Source: Crotophaga sulcirostris (taxonomy: Eukaryota > Chordata > Aves > Cuculiformes > Crotophagidae). Taken from it: a stretch of DNA of 64,000 bases. Positions 37,401-51,528 of this stretch are shown here, in pieces (the first letter of the stretch is position 1; every line of letters starts with the position of its first letter). The position numbers and the translations under genes are program-made. Under the pieces are notes generated by a model, which was given only the letters and a program-made list of their open reading frames with translations, was not told the DNA's origin and searched no databases. The stretch is taken from contig VYZB01000121.1 in NCBI GenBank assembly GCA_013397455.1, forward strand, positions 310,001 through 374,000, given 5' to 3'.

Positions 37401-40400
37401 TGTTGTTTGACTTTCTCTCCCTGACTTCCCACATCTTCTAATTCATTTTTTTTTTTTCTTCCTGGGGGGTTGGGGGTGTTTAAATAGATGCTTTTCTTGG
37501 AGAGATGGGCCATCATCTCCTGCATCACCATGTCTGTCAAATGCTCTCTGCAGCTCTGGTGACAGATCTTGCTAGCCAGCCTTTCTCACTGACCTATCAT
37601 TCAGCTACATTTGCAACAGCAGAGCCTTGGCTGTAGCTATGACAGTTCCTCAGGAACAGAGGAAGGAGCCTGGTTCTCTCCCCGGATGCTGATTCCTAAC
37701 ACATCCAGGTTGTTCTGCATATGTTGGTCAAGATTTAGCAATAAGCACGCAGTCTCTCAGTGTCCTGTAAAGGATAGTTTAGCCCTTTCTATCTTCCAGT
37801 CTGTACCATACCTCACAGTATTTATTCAGTACCTCTTCCTCCTAATAATAAATGTCATTGCACAGAGAAAAAAATGACCATTTGTTGCGTATCAGCAAAG
37901 TTAGAGTCTTTCAGAGGGAGAATATAATAGAATATAGTATTTTATATAATATAATATATATTAATAGGAAACATTAAAGCAGATGTCGTTGAAAAACAGC
38001 ATCTGTTCCTTTGCAGTTTGGTTTTTCAAATACACTCCTCTGTGTCCTCATGAATTAAAGCACCTTTCTCTCTTTCTCTCTGCTGTTGAGGAGGTGCCTT
38101 GCTCTCTGGTATCTGGGTGGCATCTTCACATCCTCGATGCAGCTCTGCAGCCCTGACCTAAAGCCCTGTCTGCCTGACATTTCCACCCAGTTGTGTCCTC
38201 TTCTCTTGGGAGGTCTCTTTGCCCCGTATCCATCCTTTGTGCGAGGAGCACCCTGAGAGCTCTGTCCAGAGGAGTCTTGGGCCTCTCTTTGACCTCTTTC
38301 CCTTTAGTTTTTGCCTGGGTAGCACAGCCCAGCTATGAGTTTTCTCCTGTGTTTTGCATGAGGGGAAGTAACTCGCTGCTCGGCTGTGCAGAAAGTTTCA
38401 CTTGTTCTTTTCTCATCTCTTCCCCTTTCTTTCTGTCTCCCTTGGAGCAGACCCACGCAGCTCTCTATCTGCATCTTGTGAAAAGGACGTTGGACTGAAG
38501 CTGAGGGGCACATTTATCAAGGTTAATGCAATCACAGTGTACCATACATGATAAAGGAAGTAGAAATAACACAGAAAAGTGCAGATTTTGTCAAGGGCTC
38601 TGGTCCTGAGTGCTGACTCAATAGAAATGGTGAAAACTAGTGTTCGTTAGAGAGTGATGGTCAGACATCAAGCCATAGTTGTGTTGAAGGGAAGTTGCAG
38701 CTGAAAAAAAAAAAAAGTGTCTGGCTGGAATTACAATGTACAAAGGAATGGAAAAACACTTACTAGTCTGTGAGAACTAATGCTATGCAAATTAATTCAA
38801 TTCAGCATTAACTTCATGCAGATCCATCTGCATAGCATGTTGCAGGCACTTTAGAGGTGCTGTAGCTGTTCCAGATTGCTGAATGATACCCCACAACTTT
38901 AGAAATGTTGACCAAAGTCAGGATTTCAAAAGGCTGCTGTCATTGGCCTCAGCAATGTCCTCATGCTGCTCCCGTTCCTCCATCTGTGGAGTCACAGTAT
39001 CCTGCAAAGCCTCTGGTTGGTCTGTGCCTTCACTGGGTTTTTTCTGCATCTTTTCTGAGGACATTTAACTCAATTTCTGGAGTTTGGTGTGTCTACAAAA
39101 TTTCCCATCACAGATACAAACTTCTTCCATGTGATTTTGCATGATCTGCGCCAAAATAGATTGTCAGTGCAAACCTCAGCCTATTTCTCCCCTGAGCATT
39201 TAATTTTTCACATGCAAATAGAGCTGCTTGTGTTCATTTAAAAATATACTTTATAATTATTTTTACTTTATTCCACTGTCCCCCCCTTAAAAAAAGAAAA
39301 AAAAAGCAAGCAATGAAAAAGAAAGTAGCCAGTCAGGAAAGTGTTTAATTGAGTGTAATAGCATCCTTACCAGCATAAGAACAGAGTCTGCACAAAAAAC
39401 TTTGAAGCACCAGCACTTCTACAGGATAGATTGACAATTGTCTCAATCTTCATTCACCTTATGTGCATGGCTGTCAGTAACTGAGAAGCACCAGTTTAGT
39501 GTAGTGGGAAGTGAGCAAGGAATCAATGCCAGAATTTTCAAGTTTAGGGAAAATATGAGAAATAATATCACTTCACATAAATGTCATTCACTCTGCCGAG
39601 ATGCCTAAATTCAGTATCTAAATAAGAGAGAAAAAAAAAAGCTCCAACCGTTCATGAGACACAGCTGAGCTATCTTGCACAAAAGAGTCAGGCAGGGAAG
39701 GTCAGTAGAGTTGCTGCCTCCAATGTGAGGCTACCCTAAGTTATGTTCACCGAAACATCCTTTCTGCTGACCTAAGCAGGTTGAATGAAGGAACAAAGAC
39801 AGTCTGAATGTTTTTTGTTTACCACCGTCTTCCTCTGCACAAAGAAATTCTGAAGCCAATTCCATGGAGTTGCAGCAGATTTCCCCTAGTGGAATGAAAA
39901 AGGTGGACCACCAGCTTCTTCTCCACCCAGGCTGCTCCCAGGTGACAGGCTGCTCAGCCTCAGTTGTCCCACATGGCCAGAGACACCCAAAGGCCTTTAC
40001 TGAAAGGCTGACAGCCCTCTCAGTTGTACCTAGAAAACGCGTACCTTGCAAGTCACAGTCACATCAAAGACCATAACACCCCAGTAGAGACCATTTCATC
40101 TTTGTCCTTCGTGGCCACGCCAAGGTCCCCAGCTTGAACTCACTCTCTGTTATGCAATGGCAAATAAAGAGGAACTGCCCTGCCATGATTTTTTCTTGCA
40201 AAATTACAACACGGGTCATGACCCAGCTGCCTGCTCAGCTTAATGCAATTCAGATATCTGATATGTGTCTTACATGAGGAAATATTGCGTTCGATGCATC
40301 AAAACTGAAAAAGACTGGCAGCAAACCTTCAGGTTTCACCAAGGAAAAATGGCAAAAAAACCTAGCTATGCATTTTGTAGTTAAGAAAGTTTGGCAAGAG

Positions 40401-41404
40401 TTTCTTACTGAGAGCAAAATGGTCTACAAAGGTGAAGCAAGCTGTGTGGACTCACACTGTGCTCCCCCGAAGGGAAAACGTGCAAAACTGTGTTTTGTAT
40501 TGTTTCTTCCAAGGCCTCTAAAATAACTTGGAAAATGATTCTGTTCCTCAAAACCAAGACAAAGTAGAAACTTTAATGTGTTTTGAGTATTCCATCAAAA
40601 CCAGATAAAATTATCATGCAAAATATACTGTGAATGCAGGTTTGTAAAGACGCCTTAACCTTTTTTTTTTTTAATGATGACAAATCACTACTGCTGTACT
40701 AGGATTATGATAACAGCTGCTCAAGGTAAAATTACCAAAATGCAAGGCACTTTTAGCAGCCATCTCTTGTGAATTGTGGCTCTTCTACCATCACAAGACT
40801 GTGGGAAAGAAAAAGAAGGAAAAAGAAAAGACAAATACTTTGAAAATTGGGTTCGAAGCATCCTCATGCACACAAAACATGACAGAACAGCTGCAGAAAA
40901 CTACCTGAATTTAATCTCAGTCATCTTGCACATCATTGTTTGCATTTGGTGTGTTTTGTTTGTTTCATTTGTGGTTTTTTTTTAATTGTTACATATGAGA
41001 GTTACATACCCTGATATTGTGGGTTGTTACACTTGACAACATGAAAGCAGTGGGGAAGAAAGAGAATTCTGCTGAGTTTGAACGAGGCTTGTGAAATCTG
41101 AACCTTTATGAAATGGAAAAATCATCTTTAATTGACATTTGGGAGGTCTCTAAAGCTCAAGGTACCTTTATTTATGAGTTGCAACAGAGTATGACAGAGC
41201 AATCAGAGCTTTACATAATTCAGCACAGCTCACTCTTACTTGGGTGCGTGATAAGCTGTGTGCTCGAAGGACAAGTGTGTAACTGTAGAAGGAATAGAAA
41301 CTTTTCTCCTCTCCGTAGGAGAAAGTTGCTCCAAAACTGTCTGTCCTCTCCTCACTTTATCTCTTCTGGCCAGCTGAATTTCATGTAGACCATCTTCTAA
41401 CAAG
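34468..41404. other. unique noncoding DNA
   Basis: No gene or mobile element recognised. An AT-only run is at 37921-37966, C/T-rich tracts lie at about 37150-37460, and A-rich runs at 38704-38716 and 39290-39306. Open frames up to about 106 codons are unrecognised, overlap others on the opposite strand and often lack an ATG. Confidence 0.6.
37921..37966. repeat. AT-rich low-complexity tract
   Basis: About 46 bp of ATATAAT-type sequence with only three G. Confidence 0.85.
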
Positions 41405-41838
41405 GTATCACAGTATTACAGTATTACAGTATCACAGTATTACAAGGTTGGAAAGGACCTCTGGGATCATGGAGTCCAACCTATAACCCAGCACCAACAC
41501 CAACCCATCATCTAAACCATGGCACTGAGTGCCTCAGCCAATCTCCTCTTAAACACCTCCAGGGTTGGTGATTCCACCACCTCCCTGGGCAGCGCATTCC
41601 AATGGCCAATCACCCTTTCAGGGAAGAACTTTTTCCTAATATCAAGCCTAAACTTTCCCTGACAAAGCATGAGTCCATGTCCTCTAGTTCTGTCACTGGT
41701 CACCTGAGAGAAGAGACCAACCCCTGTCTGACTACAATCTCCTTTTAGGTAGTTGTAGAGAGCATAAAGGTCACCCCTGAGCCTCCTCTTTTTCAGGCTA
41801 AAGAACCCCTGTTCCGTCAGTCATTCCTCGTAGGGGAG
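41405..41838 (-). mobile_element. CR1 LINE 3' end (TACTGTGA class)
   Basis: A minus-strand, 5'-truncated CR1 of about 434 bp. Reading the minus strand it begins near CCTACGAGGAA, ends ORF2 at 41512-41514 (TAG), then shows GATGGGTTGGTGTTGGTG, the GGTCCTTTCCAACC block and a tail of five 8-bp units (ATACTGTG/ATACTGTA). It is the best-preserved member of the class with the copies at 3.7, 20.2 and 55.3 kb. Confidence 0.97.
41512..41820 (-). pseudogene. CR1 ORF2 C-terminal remnant, nearly intact
   Basis: The C-terminal region of the CR1 ORF2 protein, about 102 codons open to the natural TAG at 41512-41514. Readable blocks are [47 protein letters not shown] and [24 protein letters not shown] stands where related copies have CAA (in YEEQL), just before the retained part, and the element is 5' truncated soon after, so the catalytic reverse-transcriptase core is absent. 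This copy lacks the two-base insertion seen in the 20.2-kb relative, which makes it a good guide to the subfamily's frame. Confidence 0.93.
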
Positions 41839-44800
41839 GTAAAACAGTAACATTGGTAAAACAGAGAAGCCTGCAGCTTAAAGCCATTTAGAGAGTGGGA
41901 CAAGATTGAAATAATTCATACTTCATGTACCATAAAATTAACAGAGAGATAGAGAAAACACTCCATTCATAGCAGCTGGCATCCTTTTTATCAGGTAGGC
42001 TGTATAAGCAAATATGGTGTTGAGCTGTCAAGTCTGAGGTCATGGCTGCCCCAGAACCCAAGCGGTTTGGTGTATTTTAGTACGCATTCATTTCAAGGTA
42101 CAGCGTACAGTTAAGAAACGCACTTGTGGCGCCAGCGTGTGATTATGGCAAGACGGGCTGACCACTGGGAAATTGCTGAGCTAACAGGGAGAGGAGCCGG
42201 GCTGAGCAGTGCCCGGAGCCAAGTTTGCAGACAGTCACCACACCAGCACACCTTGTAATGACAGATCTGCAGCGCTCTGTGCTTGGGATGCTCCTCGGAG
42301 AGATGATGTGTTTTCCTAACGAAAAGGGAGCGCGTGTTTTCAAGGGGCTGTTTATGACTCCTCTCTGCTACCCTATTTTTAAATTCTCTGGTGTGTCTAT
42401 GTGGGTTGTCTGTGTGTGTAAATTGTCCTAACTTTCTATCTTGCTGCATCTCTTTGGGTTATTTCTTTTTCTCTCCCTCTCTCTGTCTTCCCCTCTCCAC
42501 CCCCCTCCCAGAAAAAGTTTGAAAGACTAACCACAATGTAAAACAAATAAAAATAATACAAAAAATCAGCTTCATACTTAGTGGTCAACTGGCTGCCAAA
42601 ATTCTCTTCAGAGTGACCATTATGCGAGGCAGGTATAAGTCAGACACCTTAAAAATAGTGACATTTTGGTCACGGCATGCAGTCTATTAGTCTGTGGGGG
42701 AGGAGGGGTTGTGGGTCAAAAATGTCTTTCAGCCCCTTGTGAACGTTTTTCCCTGCACACAAATGTTCACTTCCCCCTCCCTTCGAGTTTCAAGCAGCCT
42801 GTTTATTCAGGGTAAAAAAAAAAATGAAGTACAAGAGCTGTTAAAAAGAAAAAGAATTTGGAGAGGGTGTCAGATGATAACCATGACAACTTAGGAAGAA
42901 ATAATGAAGAAAAGAAGCCCAAACCCTGAGGATCTAATGTTTATCTCTGAAACCTGAAAAATAACTTAAATGAACAGTGGTGTCCTATGGGCACCTGGCC
43001 TGAGTGAGACATGAAATGTTCTTAAAGACATGGGACCCCAAAGTTTTGCAATAGCAAAGAGTGGTGTAAGTCGGCCATAGGAAACTGTGAATGAGATAGG
43101 GCAGATACAGAAATGTCCCTTAAACCCTGGGTAGAAATCTTCACCTAATTTGCTGCTTATGTGGCAGCCAAGGGGAATATTTTATACACAGTGCAGAATT
43201 GCAAAACACAGCAATAAAACCTTGCACCTCTACTTAGATATTGTTTCTCCAAATGATAAGAGGCTTTGAGGTTGGGTTTGCCTACTGCACAATTCTAAAA
43301 GTTCTGCTAAACGCGGTGGGCTGCAGTCAGAGCCACATTTAAGCTGACCACAAACTCCTTGTCCCCCATCTTTTTCAAGTGGTGTTTTCCTCAGTCTACT
43401 CATACCTTTAAAACACCTTTCTAAAAACTTCCTTTTTGTTGTTTCTTTTGTTGTTACCTGTCTTGCTAAGGTGACACTCCTGAGCATACCATCACCTCGT
43501 TTTGAATCAATATGTACCCTCAGCATGGTTAAAGCAACAGGAGATCCAGGAGTATTTAAGAAAGAGTAAAAACATTATGGATGAAGCCCTTACAAAAGCT
43601 TAATTCTCCATATTTGAAAGAAACCTGACAGAGTAGCCTGGTTCAAAAAGCACAGTGCAATAACAGCGACCTCCTGTTTACCAATTTTCCCCAGGATATG
43701 TGACCTCTAAAGGGACAATTATCTCATTTTGGGTTTATTTCTGCATATGTAAATGGGAATACACTATACCTAACTTATGTTGTTGAGAGGACATCGATAT
43801 TGGTATAGCACTTTGTAACTGTGAGGCACTGGGAGGACAGTGTCCCAACTGTGCCATTTCCCTCTGGGTGATTTAAGGAAGGTGAAGGTCAAAGATAGAC
43901 AACTTTATGTCTTCGTTTGTCAAGAGAAGCCAGCCTCACAGTATATCATTTATAAAGCTTTGAGATCTCTGCATGAAAGATGTTCAAAAAGAGGCTGTTA
44001 ACAAAATTGAGCTCTGGGAAAGCTAGATTATTGAACCAGGGCTGTGCAAAATTCACACTGAATTTGATACATGCAAATTTTTCCTTCATTTTCAGTGCAC
44101 AAAGGGTTGAACAAACCTCAAATGCAATAGAAACATCCACATCACCGGCTGTCACCCAAAACTTTAGGCTTCTTAGTCTTCTTCAGAAGTTTTCTCTGCC
44201 AAGAGTGGGACCTCTGCTTGCCCCCAGCCTCCCTTGTTTCATCCTTTTCTACCCTAATGCTTTCCATCTATTGAAGAGTTTCTTCTGATACCTAACTAAA
44301 TACTTTACAATTAGAAGATTTTCAGAATCCCAACAGGTCATGGAGGCACAGCTCTCAAAAAGGATTTACTAGTTTTGCTTTTATTGAAATTTAGCTACTT
44401 TAAAGGGTATTTTAACTGGAAATTTGGTGTTTTAGGGATCCAAACCTTGGTTCATAACTCATACAAGCTTCAATGGCAGCTAAATGCCTAATTTCTAATA
44501 GCATGTTGCACATAGAGATAATTCTAATGGAATATATAGAATCCTCCAATTCATATCAATTCCTTGCTTATTCCGAAATTTCTAAGCTAGATTTTTTTTA
44601 TGCTGCTCCCATGCTGACTATTCTGGGCTTTATTTTAAATAACAAGGATTTTATTTTTAATAATGGAAATCTTAGTTATTTAAATTGGAAGTCACAATCT
44701 CTTTATTTTTCACAACAGATGCTCTGTGAATTGTATGAACTTGTGAATTTCAAAGCTTCTCAGAAGAATTCAGAAGCACAGCTAAAACTTGTAAAGTTTA

Positions 44801-47800
44801 ACAGAATAAAAGTGAAAATATCCCCAAGTCTTGACATCTATTTGCTCTAAACCTTACTTATGTAAAAAATGCCAGGCATCTTTTTTTTCCATGTGTTTTA
44901 AAAGCTATAGGATTTCATTAGTAGTGCAAGCATAAACCATTGATGTTATATAAAGAATGTAACCTCAAGATGGTATTTTAAAAGCCCTACCTAAAACATA
45001 AAATAAAAGAAATTTCCACTACCTGCAGGTGACATTGCCATCAATTAATGTGGAATGCTGTAGGAACAAGAGTTTACAACTAAGTTAAACCTCAAAGTTT
45101 GACTCAGAATCTGTTTCAGGGAATGGCAGAGCAAGGTCTGTTATGTTTTTGTGCATAGCCCTTTCCTCTCCTAACACCTTCTGCGCATTGAAACTCGTCC
45201 CTTACTTGAACCAGTTCAGTTGTGTTGAAACATTTTATTGACGAAGCAGGTGCCGTGTAGTTTTGTGTGCACTTCGCATCCTTTGTGCGGCATGTTTTCT
45301 CCAAGCAAAATGGTGTTGCACCCATGGCCCCTTCTGCTCTTTGCACTGCATTGTACTTCTCTGGGGAAAAGATCTTAGGTCTTTCTGTTCACCTTCAGTC
45401 TCAGCAGCGACTGCAAATGCCAGTTCTGTCTGCAGGATCTCAGAGCAAGCAGGAAAGTGGGTGGAGGAAGAACCATGGTGAAGGAGAGATGCAGGGTACA
45501 AGTCAATATGAGACTGCTGTTTTCCTAAAACCTTGCCGAAGCAAGAAATTGGGAGGCTGCAACCTTGTTTTTTAAGCCCTGCACTGTTGCCTTTAATACC
45601 CAAGTTGCAATATCAGCCCCTGCTGAGTCCTTTTATTTATTCCCTTACTTATTTAATTATTTCTGCAGTGGGTCTTACTCCTCATTCTTTGCTGGCTGCC
45701 GCAAAGGCCGTCTGAATTCCCATGTCTGCAGGCTCACTTTCTGCTTGCTGCAGTCGGAGCTGTTGCCACTGCCATGCACACAGCTGCCATGGTGACAAAT
45801 ACCACGAGGACCTCGTCTCCTGTTACGCCAAGCCTTAGAAGGGATGCACTGGAACAAATGTTGCATTTGACTGTCAGATTCTCAGATGTGTTACATATTT
45901 CTTCGGAGCTTGGGGCTGTTGCAACAGCTGTTTGTAAACACCGCAAATCCAGCATTAGACCAGGGAGGGAGAAGTTTTTTCTTGACTTCTAGCTTCCTGA
46001 ACCATCCTCAAAAATGTTGCAAATACACTGGCATTTCTGATGTTGATCTAAATAGCAACTAGTATTGTTTTTCAGCTGCGCGGGCCAGTGGGCAGACTCC
46101 ATCCCCACGTCCTCCTCTGTCGGGTGACTCATCAGCAAGTCTGAGAATGTGCATCAGGCTGTGGCTCCACCAGGAAAATACAACAAACAAACAGCTAGAG
46201 GAGCTTTTGGGAGCTGGAGGGGATCTGATCATATTCAATCCGATGCTAAAAACAAAATTAAAAAAAATGTATTGCTAAAATTGGTGAGTTGCATTCCAGT
46301 GGGGTATGCAAGGCGGTGAAAGACACGCTGCCTCTGATTCACAGAGGTTCATTTGGTAAAGCATAAGCTTATAAACTGGGCTCAAGTGATGTAATTTAAA
46401 AATTACATTGGCAATAGTATTGGAGGGGCATACATTAGCTTGCAGCCCTGTGTTACCTATTCTGCAGTCCACACACTTCTCCTCTACTCTCCAGGCAGTT
46501 AAATGTATACAAAATTGGATCCCCAAAGTGCCAGAGGGTGAGCATGGGCTTGCTCAGAGAACACTATTTTCCCACTATGCAAACGAAGGAACACAGGCAG
46601 GAATCACAAATGCCACCTCTTGCTCTTACCAGACGTGATTTGACTAATGTAAAATCATGTTCATTTTTAACTCCTCCCAAATGATGATCCTGTGGTTTTG
46701 TGTTTGAAAGGAAACCTACCAACCCTACTGCTTTAAGGTTTTAATCTTTAGAAGGATTTTTCTCAGTGGTATCTCAAATGGTAAGGTTGCAGTTACTGTC
46801 CAGTCTGACAGGGGAAAAGTTTGAAACTATAAGCAGGAGGGACAGTTGCTATGATAACCTTGTTTTGCCCTAGTGATGTAAAAAGGTCTCAACTTCATAT
46901 TGTAAATTGAAAAATTTCATTCAATGTTATTTTCTTGGGCCTGCTACTGCCTTTCCAACATGTAATATGGGGAAGCAATTCAACATTTCGAGTTGCAAGT
47001 CAATATTTTCAATGTGGCAAATCAGACATTAAAATACATTGTTATATGGATACCTAAATAAATAGTTCTGGTTTTAGAGAAAAAGTAAAGAGAGGTAGTA
47101 GGTCAGCATCTCAGAAAATTATGATAATAACAGAGATCATTTAACAAACATCAAATCAGATCTACCTGTTATCAAAGGACTGGCTGCTCTCTTTTCCCTC
47201 GTTAAGGTGGGATATCTCCCTTCCAGAACTTTATGAAGCAATAATTTCATGCTTGACAACACCACCAATTCTCTCCAGTACTCACATTTGTATTTTAAAG
47301 GAGTACACAGAGAAAAGAAGAAACAATCCGTAAAGGAGTAAAATTATTACCTGCACAGCATCCCCCTGCTGCTTTATCATGCACGTGAATGGTAGACTGA
47401 CCATTGCCTGCCATGGAGCAGGTCAGCCTAAGCATTTCCACTCTCTTTTGTGTTAATTCTGTTGTCAGGCCCCTTACAATCAACCAGTTTTACCCGTGCC
47501 TGTTATAAAGCCAAACAGGTTCTTTCATGTTCTGTGCAGAATCAATAGGAGTTTTGTCATGAATACCAGGAGCACTCTACCAGCAAGAGGAGAATGGCCA
47601 CTGAAAGTGACTATTGTATGAGGCATAGACTCTGTCAAAACCTTTATTTTTGTGAGAGTGTGCATTTTCTCACATAAAATTACTACAAACATACAGCAAG
47701 TTAGGTTTGTATACGGCGGTGATCCCAAAACAATACTAAAATTAGAATTAGTTAAACTGTGATTCCCCACATTCCACTTAAACTCAACAGAACCCACCTA

Positions 47801-50610
47801 CAGTAAATATCTTGGCTCCACTGATGTTCTAAGCAATGAAACTAATATGTATCAGGGCTGCCAAGATTACAGCAAATAAGATCAGTATTAAAAATACAAG
47901 AATATTGAAGGTTTTCTGGGTCTTACAAACACCACAAGTCATATTGATGATTCTTTTGTGAACAAAGCCAACACCATCATATAGTTCTCACTCACCTAAA
48001 AAAAAGGAAATAAAAATGTTGGGAAATATTGTTATCCTTACTTGTCATTAGAGCAGCATATTCTTAATTACAATTGGCCCTTTCTTTTCTGTGAAAGATA
48101 GGGGTTTCTAGAAGAGGAAAAAATAGCCTTATCATCATCAGTGAGAAAATATATTTCTTGATTTGTAGTGAACTAACTTGAACGCATTAATAATTTCCAG
48201 ACATCCTTTCCTTCTAACCTACTTACTTTTTCCCAGCCAGGATACACCATGCAACACGTCAACTGATTAGAAGCAGATATAGTTGCAAATTTACACAAGG
48301 GAATTTCGAATTTGAACTACAGTACTGTAGTACCCAATATGTGTTTGCAGTTTTGTTTTCTCTTTTCCGAAGGCTTTATGGATCAGCTCCAGGTGTTGCA
48401 TTAGGGATCAGAGGTTACTTCAGCTTTATGCTGGTCTAGCAGGGATAGGGATAGTGGTTAATGGATAGGACATTACACCTTTAACACTGTTGTTCTATGA
48501 AATATATACTTCCTTCAGAAATGTTATTGGCTCCCAACTTGCTGCTTGAAGAAGATCAGTTGTAAATGTAATCTGTAAGATGGTGATCGAGATCTACAAA
48601 TCCTAAAACAATTTGGGCCACCCTTTCAAGCTGCAATAGATCCCAGAGCTCATGAAGACACCCACGCCAGCTTCCCTGTCTTAAATTCTCCAAATAGTTG
48701 AGGCAGCCTTTCCATCTGCCGAAAAGACAGGGTCCGAATTAAAAAAGGGCATGCTGAGCATTTAGAAAATGCAGACACTGCTCTTCAGCTTTAGCCAAAT
48801 GCAGACATCCTGACAAAATCAGAGGAATGGTTTGAAGACCATATGTGTATTGTTTGGTGGATGCTTAAAAACTCGTGACTGATTCTGAAGAATTGCTTTC
48901 AAAATTGGTGCCTTAATTTATATAATAAATAAAAGCCTGTGTGCATAAATATATGAATTTATAAAATAAGTAGGGGATGTTATTTTTATTTCATACACTG
49001 TGATTTCTGGTTCATTAGGATTTCCCATCAGGTTGGATCTTTAAATTGGTTGAACAATCTTTACATAAATTATGTATAGAAAGGATCACATTAAACCAAA
49101 CAATTTATTATAAACCAAGGCTTTTAAAGGGCAGAGTCGATCTTTTATGTTTAGTGAATCCTAAACTTTTCCAAATTGCTGAGGTCATCTTGCAAAACTT
49201 CATCTGATAGTGAAATTAGCTATAAAATTAGAAACCTGAGCCCAAGCATACCCCAGAATTACATTCCTACTTTGCATTATTAATTGTATCAATATATTAA
49301 CTCCATCCTCTTCTTCTCATTGTTCTCTTCCGTCTTTGATCTTTGAGTTGTGAATCTAAACTTTCCGATCTTTTCTACTCCTTTTGAATTACATTAAGTT
49401 CCTTCACTAAAGAGTAACTTTTTTCTGTTCACTCTGTTATGAAAGGATTGAAAGGAGTTACGTATTTCACAAACATGTGATGATTTGATAAATTTTTCTT
49501 GCTTCAAAGTTGACTAGTTTAGCTTTGATAGTGCCAGGAGGTAATCCAATGTAACTTAGATTTCCTATAGCAATAACATTTGGCGTATTCATTCCTTGAT
49601 GAGAGGAACCATTTCTAATTTTAACTATGTTTTCTGACAGAATCATAAATATAGAAAGCCTTTCTGACAGAGTTCTTTAAAAGGTATTACACAGTATAAT
49701 GAACCCTATTTTCTATGTTTACTAAAGTTTGTTGTTGTGAAAAGGAGTAGAAAGAGAGGAACAAAAAAACACCAAGAACAAGTATACTCTGCATATTTTT
49801 GCAGAACATGGTATTCTGGTGAATATACGACTCCGAAATTATTAAGACTGTGCTTAGTCTTCCCTTTAACCTGTATTATAAAACATGAATGTATCTTGTT
49901 GCCTGAAATTTGCTTCTTGAAGTCACAAATGTCAAATTGATCATTACTGGATTTTCACTGGCATTAATCGAGCTCCCCTAGACCTGAGTATGTCTCTCTA
50001 TCTATGTCCACACACCCTGGTGATAACAGCCTTCATAAAGGTAGATAAATGGACCTGTCAATAACCAGATCCACTAATATAGAATTAGTAGTCAGGTGTG
50101 CAGAGCTAAATATCCCCCAGAATAAACAACCTAATTATATTACAAGACAAAAGACTGTGAAAAGTCAGCGGAGCACTGAGGTACGTGCAGGCTCCAGATG
50201 CAGCTCGACAGGAGAGTGTAGGTCCTCCTCCTTACTACTTGCAATACTGATGCTAGAAAAATAGACTTCCAGGAACTGATGCAATGCATGGATGTGCCCT
50301 GGCTCCTCACGAGTCATTGGACCCAGCTGCTGTTGCATGGAGAAAAGTAGCACATCTGGCACCTCCAACAGACGCAAGGTCCATCCATGTGCTGGAACCA
50401 GAGTAGCCTCAGCTGCTCACAGAGTACACCAGAAGTAAATGTAGATCCCATTCAGCAGTACTATTGTTGCTGGATGAAAAAAGGAAGATGAGTTCTCATG
50501 TGTAATATGGAGGGAGGGGACAGCAGTGAGCTAGAGTAAATATGAATTAAATGTTTACTGTTATGAGAAACGACACGGGATCATTTCATTTTGTTGGCAT
50601 TTACCCATGT
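41839..50610. other. unique noncoding DNA
   Basis: No mobile element or gene recognised. C/T-rich tract at 42465-42510. CpG-bearing patches at 42105-42330, 45230-45830 and 46075-46170 hold many mutually overlapping open frames on both strands, none recognised. The longest ATG-initiated non-repeat frame in the window (44473-44850, plus, 125 codons) lies here; its composition (rich in I, L, N, F, Y, S and K) is what AT-rich DNA gives by chance. Confidence 0.6.
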
Positions 50611-50662
50611 TTCCTGTAAAAGGGACATATCCTCTTTTCCTACAAAAGGGACATAACCTATT
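50611..50662. repeat. 26-bp imperfect tandem duplication
   Basis: TTCCTGTAAAAGGGACATAT (start of 50611-50636) is followed at 50637 by TTCCTACAAAAGGGACATAA; the 26-bp units differ at a few positions. Confidence 0.85.
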
Positions 50663-50824
50663 TCCTTTTGCCTCCTGAAGGGGACCTGAGAATTGCAGGA
50701 AAGGCCAAATCAAAGGTAAGCTGACAGTGCCCTCAACATGAATGGCATTGATTTCATACTCAGTTACATTAGGAGAAGTGCGACCAGCAGACTGCAGAAT
50801 AGTTTCTCATTTTGTGCTCCAGGT

Positions 50825-51253
50825 TCAAGAGGCCTGTGGAGAAGTGGTGGAGTTCCAGTGGCAGGACATCAAAACAATCAGAGGCCTTGAGGACACCACA
50901 CACAGGGAGAAGATGAGGAACCTGAGCTTGGTCAGTCTGACAAAGGGCAGGGGAAGAGATCATATAATAGCCTTTTACAACTGTGTGAAGAGGTACAAGG
51001 GTAACAAGTAACACCCGCTATCTGACAGGATGCAGTGGGCACAGACTGGGGGCTTTATATTGCACATTAGATGAGAGGTAGTGCCAGTTAAAAGTGACCC
51101 AGAGAGGCTGAACAATCTTTGTCCTTGGAGATTTTCAAGACTCAGCTAGACAAATCCATCACTGACCTCATCTAGTGTTGGCAAGAGTCCCAATTCAAGA
51201 AGGAGGATGATCTTTCTGAAATTCCAAGCAATGAACACTTTTATGATTCTCTG
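50825..51253 (+). mobile_element. old, decayed CR1 LINE 3' end
   Basis: The match to older avian CR1 families is clear but worn: CTGTGTGAAGAGGTACAAGG in the ORF2 tail, AGAGGCTGAACAATCTTTGTCCTTGGAGATTTTCAAGACTCAGCTAGACAAA-type 3' end (51099-51150), CTCATCTAGTGTTGGCAAGAG, and a final TTTTATGATTCTCTG. Divergence is much higher than in the other copies, so this is the oldest recognisable insertion here. The left boundary is uncertain. Confidence 0.85.
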
Positions 51254-51528
51254 GGTCTAAGAAAATAATAAAAAAAAATCATAATGTAGCTCACATGAAT
51301 TTATTTTACTATCTCAGAGTATTGAAGAGTCCCTCAGAGATATTCCTAACACCTAGGTAAGATCTGAGCAAGGCAATATGATGTGTAGCTGTCATATGTG
51401 TATCCACAGCCATTAGAAGAAAGGGAGTTCTGGAGTTAGTACACCTTCCACTGAAAATGTTCTACTATCATATGTCTTACTGGTTTTCAGATGCCTAGTA
51501 AAAATATCATGAAGAAAGGGTTGCATAT

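Noticed and set aside
39731..40051. 106-codon minus-strand frame
   Set aside because: Begins at TTG, not ATG; no recognised domain; opposite-strand frame overlaps.
42111..42449. 112-codon minus-strand ATG frame
   Set aside because: Low-similarity, Arg/His/Ser-rich peptide without recognisable domain, overlapped by other frames; no splice or promoter context.
44473..44850. 125-codon ATG open frame
   Set aside because: Longest non-repeat ATG frame, but about one of this length is expected by chance in 64 kb over six frames, and its amino-acid make-up simply mirrors AT-rich DNA. No domain recognised.
45230..45990. Cluster of overlapping open frames on both strands
   Set aside because: None recognised, several lack ATG, and they contradict each other; likely a stop-poor GC-richer patch.
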